DNA from: Margaritifera margaritifera
Taxonomy: Eukaryota; Mollusca; Bivalvia; Unionida; Margaritiferidae
Assembly (NCBI GenBank): GCA_029931535.1
Contig: JAQPZY010001692.1
Coordinates: forward strand, 1,341,001 to 1,405,000
DNA length: 64,000 nt
Reading direction: 5' to 3'
In this document: positions 29,984 to 38,259 of the stretch, one piece after another
Position numbering within the stretch: the stretch's first letter is position 1
Layout of the letters: each line of letters begins with the position of its first letter
Notes under the pieces: model-generated
Databases searched by the model: none
Told to the model about the DNA's origin: nothing
Seen by the model: only the letters and a program-made list of their open reading frames with translations
Translations under genes and position numbers: made by a program

Positions 29984-30023
29984 GATGTTTTCCTTCACGT
30001 CCATGTTTTAAGCATATAAAGCG
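29984..30023 (+). promoter_or_regulatory. Conserved promoter module with TATA (copy C, no gene downstream)
   Basis: ATGTTTTCCTTCACGTCC...GCATATAAAG, third copy of the module. The following sequence runs into a minisatellite within about 45 bp, so the gene it once served is gone or replaced. A transcript could still start here. Confidence 0.62.
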
Positions 30024-30064
30024 ACGCATTCCCCAGTCGAGCTACCACCGACTGATAACTCACA

Positions 30065-30765
30065 CCGCGTGTTGGATACCGGTAGTAATCAAAAAGTGGG
30101 TGTTGGATAGTAATCAAAAAGTGGATTTTGGATAGTAATAAAAAAGTGGGTGTTGGATAGTAATCAAAAAGTTGGTGTTGGATAGTATGTTTGTGTGATT
30201 TCATCCCTTCGTCATACCCTTTTCGTCTGATAGTAGGTTTGGATTTTTTAGACAGCACGCAAGGCGTTTGGAATTAGTGTATATGGGGTATTGGATAGTA
30301 ACCAAAAAGTGGGTATTGGATAGTAATCAGAAAGTGGGTGTTGGATAGTAATCAAAAAGTGGGTGTTGGATAGTAATCAAAAAATGGGTGTTGGATAGTA
30401 ATAAAAAATGGGTGTTAGATAGTAATCAAAAAGTGGGTGTTGGATAGTAACCAAAAAAGTGGGTATTGGATAGTAATCAAAAAGTGGGTGTTGGATAGTA
30501 ATCAAAAAGTGGGTGTTGGATAGTAATCAAAAAAATGGGTGTTGGATAGTGTGTTGGTGTGATTTCATCCCTTCGTCATACTCTCTTCGTCTGATAGTAG
30601 GTTAGGGGTTTTTAGACAGCACGCAAGGCGTTTGGGATAGTGTGTGCATGGGGTATTGGATAGTAGATAACTAAGTATTGGATAGAAGATAACTAAGTAA
30701 TTGGATAGTAGATAACTAAGTATTGGATAGTAGATAACAAAGTAATTGGATAGTAGATAACTATT
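30065..30765 (+). repeat. 25-bp minisatellite with embedded 80-bp duplicated block
   Basis: Many units of GTGGGTGTTGGATAGTAATC plus A-run, then units built on TTGGATAGTAGATAACTAAG. An unrelated block of about 80 bp (GATTTCATCCCTTCGTCATA ... GACAGCACGCAAGGCGTTTG) occurs twice, at 30,199-30,271 and 30,561-30,632, so the array expanded by segmental duplication. Confidence 0.85.
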
Positions 30766-30795
30766 CCCATGTTAAATTCTTTTAGACCCCCATCT

Positions 30796-31229
30796 GCGGG
30801 TTCTCATCTATGGACCTGAAGTAAGTCGAAGCTTAAGGAGAAGAAGACCCTCCATGAGATGCCATCTGTGTTAACTTGGTTGACACCACTCCAACGGCCC
30901 TTTTCAGGGCCACGCACCTCTCTCGAAAAGATTATTCTAAGATTGCCAATCCTAGTGTTTCTATGTTTTGTTTGTTTGTGTGTTAGGTGTATGTATATAT
31001 TCTATCCCTCTAAAATATTTATGTCCCATAAACCCTTTTGACCCCTATAAACCTTTTTTAACTCCATGTTCCTTTCCCGTTACTGGTCCAGAGTGACCCC
31101 ATACCGGGCCAGAGTGACCCATACCGGGCCCAAGTGCCCCCACCTGGCTATAGTGCCCCATACCGGACCATAGTACCCCAGACCGGGCCGTAGATCCCCC
31201 ACCGGGCTATTTACCCCCCATATACTACT
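30796..31229 (-). repeat. Right TIR of element 2
   Basis: Reverse complement of 14103-14555, with small differences. Includes a second copy of the tail of the small basic gene (about 30812-30874, read on the plus strand, ending SMRCHLC) and of the stem-loop. The upstream part of that gene is not present on this side. Confidence 0.92.
30896..30911 (+). terminator. Histone-type stem-loop in right TIR of element 2
   Basis: GGCCCT-TTTC-AGGGCC, perfect stem, preceded by CCAAC, followed by ACGCA and CTCGAAAAGATTATT. 21 nt after the TAA at 30872-30874. Here the stem is intact while the left TIR copy has lost one pair. Confidence 0.83.
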
Positions 31230-31235
31230 TGCGAT
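31230..31235. repeat. Target-site duplication of element 2, right
   Basis: TGCGAT, identical to 14097-14102. Confidence 0.93.
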
Positions 31236-31254
31236 CTTACTTGCATCTGTTTTG

Positions 31255-31530
31255 AAACCACAAAACAATTGGTTTCGAATAGTTCACATGTCATTTTCTA
31301 CAATGACTATGCTGGAGGTTGTTGTTTGTAGAAATTTGATTTCATACCAGACCAAGGCTATGACGATGGACATTTACACCCTATAAAATCGGAAAAACTG
31401 CGTTTGGAAATTCAGTTTTGCTCAAGCACTGGACAACACAGTAGACATGTTTGCAGGATTCGACAACACCATTGACATCAATTGTCTCAGAGAATTTATC
31501 CTGGACTATTACAGACTCATTCATTGAAAA
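31255..31530 (+). pseudogene. Major capsid protein C-terminus (double jelly-roll hexon), element 4
   Basis: Frames here spell the strongly conserved end of Polinton capsid proteins: an FDFIPDQ..DDGHLHPIKS block, then LRLEIQF, then ALDNTVDMFAGFDNTIDI in another frame. A stop before FDF and at least one frameshift make it a pseudogene, and the remaining 80 per cent of the gene is absent. This is the only capsid hexon sequence in the window. Confidence 0.82.
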
Positions 31531-31549
31531 TGTAATCATGGACATAGAC

Positions 31550-31955
31550 AACAAAACATAGGGACCACAGCCAAGTCAAAGTATAGAAGAAATAGGTAAA
31601 GACGAAGGAGGGGTAGTAGAAACTGAATTGTCAAGATAGTCCGAACAAGAGAAAGCGTTAGTGAACTGCTTCACTAAACACATTGCCAAAATAATCACGC
31701 TACTGACGAAAGACCATTGTGGTGGATGTCAAGTGGATCATCCCAGTGAAGTACAACATGACAAATGTTTGCTGAAGGTCAAAAAGAAACGCTAGAGTCT
31801 TATCCGGAGGGAGCTTGGACTCTCATCCAAGAAAAGAAAATCATGAATGACTTGGTACAACATTCGAAACCATCATTGACTTGCACCTAGACGAAATACG
31901 TCGAAGCCCTCTTGTATCAGAGTACTGACGCTCTACTGTCCAAAGAGAATGTCCA
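31550..31955 (+). pseudogene. Capsid-adjacent Cys/His protein, element 4
   Basis: In Polintons a small gene with a CxxC...HPS...H motif usually follows the capsid gene. Here the frame shows KDHCGGCQVDHPSEVQHDKC at about 31710-31770, later frames the TKYVEALLYQSTD segment also seen in element 2 (28057-28212). Stops and frameshifts throughout. Zinc binding is inferred from the Cys/His spacing. Function not known. Confidence 0.68.
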
Positions 31956-31990
31956 GAAATTCAAGATAAGACCATTTCTTCTTTTTAACT

Positions 31991-32410
31991 GCTGAGTGTT
32001 TAAACCATCTCTGATATATTTGAGCGATGAGATTTTCAAATTACCCGTTGTGGCAGCCATATTAGATGCAAGATCGGCGCCATTTTCATTTAGAACAAAC
32101 AAGACACCATTAGAAGAATTTTGGTGAAAACCCATGCCAATATGGCCATCCATTTAGAAGAATTAGTGACAAGATTTTCAATATGTTCAATGTAGAAGCC
32201 TTATTGGATGTCTGTGGGGCACCATTTTCATTTAGATCCAACTAGATATCATATGAAATCTTCTGTGTGGTGTCCATTTTGCAAAAAAGATATCGAGATG
32301 ACTGAGAATACTAAAAGAGTGATACAAAGATGTTACAGGGCCGATGAGGAGAAATTAAGAAAAATTAAATTGCCAAACACTTCGATTTTAACGCATGATA
32401 GGAGACATAA
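31991..32410. repeat. Imperfect duplication with CCATTTTCATTTAGA units
   Basis: 32,020-32,100 and 32,160-32,245 both contain GATTTTCAA...GCC.TATT(A/G)GATG...GC(G/A)CCATTTTCATTTAGA. A short frame after it has a CPFCKKD Cys pair. Nothing else recognised. Confidence 0.5.
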
Positions 32411-32439
32411 TAGAAGTATATAAAATTCAAAGAGGCATA

Positions 32440-32690
32440 TATGTCAGGTAGGTAAAAGTTGCTCTATTCCAACTAAGTACAGCAACATATACTAGAAACC
32501 ACTCCCTCAGGTTAAACAAATCAAGAAGCAAATTGGACAACTGAAAACACTACTTCAACACCAGAATGGTGGACATTTGGAACAACTTACCAGAAAATGT
32601 GAACAGTTGTACACAGTCAGGAATTTTGAGAGGAGGCTAGACAAATACTGGGAAGGTCAACTAATGATTTGTGCTTTCTGAGCAAAGAAC
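32440..32690 (+). mobile_element. Non-LTR retrotransposon C-terminal fragment
   Basis: The frame from about 32,455 reads LSTATYTRNHSLRLNKSRSK, then FNTRMVDIWNNLP, then SGIFERRLDKYW: the standard C-terminus of many LINE reverse-transcriptase ORFs. One internal stop. About 75 codons; the reverse-transcriptase core is absent. 5'-truncated, as is typical. Confidence 0.75.
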
Positions 32691-33215
32691 ATCTTCAACA
32701 CCGGAAGTGACAGGAGTAGAAAGATGACCTGAATGCAAAGGATCACTTGCGACTGCGTTCAAAATCAAGAAAAGGTAACGTGACAAAATATACATGTAGC
32801 TCACACATTTTATACTGCACGTGACAAAATATACATGTAGTTCACACATTTTATACAGCTTTTCATCTGACTCTTTTTTCCTTGTTTTTATATTTTATTA
32901 TTAAATCAGCCCTCTTTCTGTATATTTCCCGTCATTCAAACAAGCAAATAGTTCAGGTCTTCTGTCGGCTTTTGTATTACGTGTTTGTTTAGTTTTTGGA
33001 AGTTCCCATCCCCACACCCCCGCCAAATAAATAGTCACAAGCTATATTTCAGGGTCGATTTCATTGCTTTTTCACTCCACGTGTATGAAAATGGTCTAAT
33101 AATAAATATATCGGTCATAGTTAGTTCTTACAGATAGTTCTAACATTTCCGTTCCCTGTAATTATTTTATTAATTATATTTTGACAACGTGAGAGAGAGA
33201 ACAAAATACAATCTG
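32691..33215. other. Nothing recognised
   Basis: AT-rich. A roughly 40-bp segment with CGTGACAAAATATACATGTAG is tandemly duplicated at 32,778-32,858. No gene seen. Confidence 0.45.
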
Positions 33216-33225
33216 TGAGAGCAGA

Positions 33226-33369
33226 GATTCTCTATGTTGAATGTCATTATATTACAAGTGCTGAACACACGGTGATTCTCTATGTTGAGTGTCCTTATAT
33301 TACAAGTGCTGAACACACGGTGATTCTCTATGTTGAGTATCCTTATATTACAAGTGCTGAACACACGGT
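33226..33369 (+). repeat. 48-bp tandem repeat, three units
   Basis: GATTCTCTATGTTGA(A/G)T followed by TATTACAAGTGCTGAACACACGG, repeated three times with few changes. Confidence 0.9.
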
Positions 33370-33469
33370 GAGCATGATGAGACATATTTATAAATTTCTG
33401 TTGATGATGGCAGCTGCATATTCGATAATTTTAAAATTGTATGTTCATGTTTTGAGTTAAAGTTTTTGA

Positions 33470-34190
33470 AAGTTAGATACAGTTGATACATAAACATGCG
33501 GAAGGAGGGTAGACAGTAGGTTTCATGGAATACTCTTTTATTATATGGATATTTCTGTGCGAAGTCAGAATACATAAATAATAGAAAGCAAATTTTAAGA
33601 CAGTGTATGCGTGATATATGATGAATAAGGATGACAAACATTTCTGACATTCACATACAGTACTCAGAAAAGAACCAAGACCACTACTGTTACCCATGCA
33701 AGTTCGAGTTATTTATATTTACAAACACAAAATATCTTCTCTCCAAATCAAAACATGTGAAAAGTATATGTACATTGAAAAAACAATTGAAAAAAAGACA
33801 TCTGAAACAGAAAGTTTACGTTCCAAAGAAAGGTTTAAAATACATATCAGTTATAGTCAGTATATAGTATTTTTGTATATAAATTTGACTAGTGACATGT
33901 AAAGTAAGTCTGTTCGTGTATAATCGCAATACTTAGATCTATGAAGAAAATATTTGCAATAATTTTTAATGCCCCTATGCCATGATGCATACATTTTACC
34001 AATTTATTAATGACGACGATTTGCTTTCCAATAACGTTTTGAGTGGGGAGTAGGATCATAACGAACCAAACTGAGGAATAAAGTTTGAAAACTGACAGAA
34101 TCATGCATTCACCAGACATCATCATATTTCGATTAGGATTACCAAAGATCACTTTTATAGGATTACCAAAGATCACTTTTATATAAGATT
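33470..34190. other. Nothing recognised
   Basis: AT-rich, with short open frames on both strands that look like chance. A 26-bp direct repeat (GGATTACCAAAGATCACTTT) is at 34,136-34,182. Confidence 0.45.
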
Positions 34191-34247
34191 TAATTTTGGG
34201 TAAAAATAAGGCCTATAAAATAACGGTGTGTGCGTGTGCTATAAGTA

Positions 34248-34248
34248 G

Positions 34249-34322
<74 letters not shown>

Positions 34323-34358
34323 TGTGTGTGTGTGTTTGTGTGTGTGTGTGCTATGTGG
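34248..34358. repeat. GT/TA/GT compound microsatellite
   Basis: (GT)n then (TA)n of about 52 bp then (GT)n. Confidence 0.92.
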
Positions 34359-35094
34359 TGTGGCTGTTCGTCTGTCTAACCTGTATGTATCCTATATGGT
34401 AGTATTTGTGTTCCGTGTATGCTATATATCTGGCTGCTTTGGGTGCTGGAACACACGTATGCTATAGTTTGTTTGCTGTGTTTGTTGGGAGTGGGGGTGG
34501 CAATTTTCTTCACATTTGTTTAATCCTAATTAGGACTTTGTGTTGTGCTCCTTTCCTGGTGGCTTCCCATTATCTTCTGTCCGGTGTCTTCTTTAATTCT
34601 TTTTCACCTCTTTTCTTCGTTCCGGTATATTTTTTTAATCTGCTTCCACTTCTATCCCATCTGAAATAGTTGCATAGTTTTGTTGTTTGCTTATGTTTTG
34701 TTCTGTGAGTGAGTGTGCTATAATGTGTTTTTCGGTGGTGGTTATGGTGGTGGTGGTGGTGGGGGGGGGGGGGCAACTTTTTATTTTTTCATAGTCCTAA
34801 GAAAGACTTTTTGTTCTTTTCTTTTCTCTTGGTGTTTTCCTTCTACTTCCTTCTCCCGTCCTTCCTGCTTCTTCTAATTTATCCCGCTGCTGTCTGCGTC
34901 CCATCTCCTTCTCTGTTGTTATTCCCTTTCTTTGGTCGAATGCTCTTCCCCTTTCCCCGTCTTCTTTAATACCGTACTTTACTGACCCCTCCGTTTGATT
35001 TCTTTTGCCCACTTCGTTCTCTTTTGCTTTTGGATTCTCCGTGCTCCTTTGCTCATTTGACCCCTATTAGCTCTACATTTATATCACGCCTTAT

Positions 35095-35137
35095 TTGTTA
35101 TGGTTATTATTATATTTTATCATTATTATTATTATTA

Positions 35138-35176
<39 letters not shown>

Positions 35177-35431
35177 GCTTTGTTATGCTTGTTGGGTCCC
35201 TACCTCTGAATTATGTTCGGGGTTTTTTAGGGGGGGGGGGTTAGGGTGGGGGCTACAATCTCTATCAGTGGACTTTTTTTTAGCTAACCTTCCCTCTGAG
35301 TTATATTTCGTTTTTAAATGTATGGACGGTCTAGTTCGCTGACCTTAGGCCAACCGGCTGTCCTGATATGGCGAACCGGCTGTCCTGATTGTTGAGGGTA
35401 TTGTTTTATAGAGTTATGGTTATTATTTATA

Positions 35432-35467
<36 letters not shown>

Positions 35468-35600
35468 GCTTTGTTATGCTTGTTGGGCCCCTATCAATGA
35501 CTTATGTTATGTTTTGCTTTTATCAATAAACTTATCGCTAACCTTCCCTCCGAGTTATTTTTCTTTTTCGCTGACCTTAAGTCGTCTCCTTGACATGGTG
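35095..35600. repeat. Two tandem units with (ATT)n tract
   Basis: Each unit has a TTATGGTTATTATTATAT-like start, an (ATT)n run, TTAGCTTTGTTATGCTTGTTGG, CTAACCTTCCCTC and GCTGACCTTA. Offset about 310 bp. May be the 3' UTR of the LINE to its right, which reads on the minus strand toward this area. Confidence 0.6.
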
Positions 35601-35999
35601 AATCGACTGTTCTTAATGGAGAGGGTATTGGTTTGTAAAGGTACTGTTATGGTCGTTTCGTTATTTTTAGTTGTCCTAATCGTTTTACTGCATTTAGTGT
35701 TGATTGGGTTATAAACTGTGGTTAGTTTGGTTAGGTTTTTACGCATTTATAGTATTTATTTTCTACTGTTGGTATTTTTTTAATTATTATTGTTTTAGTT
35801 ATGGTTATCTTACTGATTGCTGTCTTTTTGTCGTTTCCTGTATTAACTAATTTGATCCGAGCTGTGCTTGCTTGTTTGTATTGTTCTTGTGGGGATTGTT
35901 ATACAGGGTTAGACTAAAGTATTTTATGCCGGTGGGAGTGGGGTCAGCAGTTCCGGTAACGCGCCTACCGCTTATGGGAATAGACATATAATGTCCCCT

Positions 36000-37725
36000 T
36001 TCCCCCTTACTCAACTTAGCTTAACCTAAATTTCCCCGATTTTTCCTAGTTTTTGTTATATACGCCAGGAGATTTTGATACGTAGTCCCCAAGTTTTTGC
36101 TTCTAGCCTCTAGATATTCCGGATACGTGCTTCGTGCATCAGTGCTTTTTTGGAGTTCCTGAAGTACCGATCTCTCTTGATTATATCTTGGGCATATGTT
36201 TAGCACGTGATCAAGTGTTTCCGGGTCGGGCAGTGTAGGCAGTTTGTACTAGTGGTTGCCTTTATATATTTGCCTGTGCATCCTGCTAATAGGGTTTTAT
36301 CTGTGCGGAATCTATTTATTATAGTCGTGTCGTAATGACCGTGGGCGGTCGGGTTTGCTATTAGTCTATTTATTATTCTTCAAGTTTTTGCGGAAGAGTT
36401 TATAGCATTTTTCTATGCTTCAAGAGTAAGGTGATTTGATCCATGTATTGACACGCAGGCAAGATTCTTCAGGAGCATCATTTCCTTACGTCTTAGTTGC
36501 AGCGGGGGTTCCCCTGATAATACCAGGGTTTCCTCCGTAGAAGTGCTTTTAAGTACTCCAATAATGCTCGTAGCGTTTCAGATTGGATTGCACCCAATTT
36601 ACGGAGTACCGCAGCGCTCGTTGATCCATACACTTGACATCCGTAGACAAGTTTGGCTCTAATTAGTGCTCCGTATAGAGTTAAAAGCGTGGTTAATTTG
36701 GTCAGCGCCCCAGTTAGGGCCTTTAAGACTATGGATAAGTTGATATCTCGATTGCATCGTTTTACTATTTCTTTGATATGGGATTCCGATGTTAGTTCTT
36801 CGTCGATTGTCATATCTAAAAAGGTGGCCTGTTTTTTTAATTTTATTGTAATTCCGTTCAGGAATCGCCTGGGTGGGAGAGGGTGATTTTGTCCTCTTGA
36901 ACGGAAGAGTACCCCTATTGTTTTTTTTGTGGAGATAATTTGAAGCCCCATTTATCAGCCCAATTCCCTATTGATTTAACCTTGTTTGTATTTTATTTTT
37001 TTATTCTTTTAGAGAGAGAGAGAGAGTTTGATTTGGGGGATTCCCAGCCTTCCAGATACCACTATCATCTGCGAATTGTGATAGGTCAAGGTCTTTAGGA
37101 TTTCCTGTGCTTTCAAGGTCATTAATCATAATGTTAAAAAGTGTCGGGCTGATTACACTTCCCTGCGGTGTTCCATTTTCCAGTGTGAACTGATCGGAGT
37201 ACTCGCTTCCGATTCTGACTTGAATTTTCCTATCAGCTAGGAAGTTTGCAATCCATTTGGGCATACGTCCGGTTATTCCGTAAGATAAAAGTTTGTATTT
37301 TAGCCCTTTTGTCCACATTAGGTCATATGCTTTCTCCATATCTAGGAAAATGGCGGTGACATATATATTGTTTCTTTTTATTAGAGAAGGCTAATTTAAT
37401 AGCGGATTCCAGTCTAATTAGTTGATCTATTGTGCAGAGATTATTACGGAATCCGCTTTGTGTATTGGACATTAGGCCTCGGCTTTCAAGAAAGTATTTA
37501 AGTCTATTATTGATCATTGTTTCCATTATTTTGCATATATTATCTGTGAGTGATATGGGCCTATATGATTTTACATCTTCTGTTGTTGTCCCTGGCTTGG
37601 GAATGGGGATGATTACTGCTTTCTTCCATCTATTTGGTATTAATCCTGTTTCCCATATTTCATTTATTAGATCTAATATTTTGGTTATGAGTTTATTTGG
37701 AAGATTTTTTTTTATATTTCATTGA
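36000..37725 (-). mobile_element. Non-LTR retrotransposon (LINE), partial, broken
   Basis: Minus-strand coding remnants in order: PIPKPGTTTEDVKSYRPISL (about 37,620-37,560), TQSGFRNNLCTIDQLIRLES (about 37,470-37,400), MEKAYDLMW (37,339), ENGTPQGSVISPTLFNIMIN (about 37,185-37,120), the FADD catalytic box (about 37,075), then thumb-like VKRCNRDINLSIVLKAL and YGALIRAKLVYGCQVYGS (about 36,850-36,620), and a far C-terminal HVLNICPRYNQERSVLQEL region near 36,190. This layout is a Jockey/Nimb-like element that probably had an RNase H or similar C-terminal part. Several frameshifts and stops; the endonuclease end is missing or unrecognisable beyond 37,725. Not mobile. Confidence 0.85.
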
Positions 37726-37954
37726 GTGTGTATAGCCAACGATTCGGGTTAAATTGGATTATTCGCACACCTGTTCTCCATGTTTTATGTTATGTGCCAG
37801 TGAAATGTTCAAGTTCCACCCATTTCCTTTTGTTTATGTCAATAAATGTCATAATGCAATCCACTATACCGATCAGCAGACCTTTGGGCGTGAAATATCG
37901 GCTGTTTTTCTCATACTGAATCAATCTCTCACACTGTCATTGGCCCACTTCACA

Positions 37955-38258
37955 GGGGCTCCGGGTGACCGAGTGGTCTAAGGCGCTCAAGGAAAGGTAG
38001 ACAGGCTTTGTATAAATTTATAATAAGTACCTCTATGAAATATATATATATGAACAGATTTTTTGTGGTAGTCAGAAACAATTCCCTTTTTAAAAATTCC
38101 ATCATATGTTTTATTGCGACAAATCCAATGTAATTTTCTAAATCATATTGCATTTTAAAAACTGTCATTGCAAAACCGAAAACGGACCATGAATCACACA
38201 ATGTGGCGATAACTGTAAAGGCAAGAGCCTTGGACCACTCGGTCACACGGGGCCCCTT
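37955..38258. repeat. Inverted pair of tRNA-like segments
   Basis: GGGGCTCCGGGTGACCGAGT...GGTCTAAGGC at 37955-37990 faces the reverse complement of a very similar segment at 38221-38256. Both contain an RNA polymerase III A-box-like GTGACCGAGTGGTC, but I see no matching B box or cloverleaf, so they look like two head-to-head SINE starts and not tRNA genes. Confidence 0.45.
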
Positions 38259-38259
38259 C

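Larger units (their letters stand above)
14103..31229 (+). mobile_element. Polinton/Maverick element 2, end-to-end (17,127 bp)
   Basis: Boundaries are exact: AGTAGTATATGGGGGG at the left and its complement at the right, each next to TGCGAT. Length is typical of Polintons. It encodes recognisable PolB, FtsK/HerA-type ATPase, integrase with chromodomain, adenain-type protease, penton-like minor capsid protein and pVI-like protein, which places it with the adintovirus-type Polintons. Most of these genes have stops or frameshifts and the major capsid gene is absent, so this is a dead copy. The intact left and right ends with a perfect duplication suggest that it is not very ancient. Confidence 0.96.
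31236..31990 (+). mobile_element. Polinton fragment (element 4)
   Basis: Directly outside the right duplication of element 2, about 750 bp carry the end of a major capsid gene and most of the gene that normally follows it. No terminus of this element is seen. It may be the DNA into which element 2 inserted, but I find no capsid sequence on the left flank to prove it. Confidence 0.75.
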
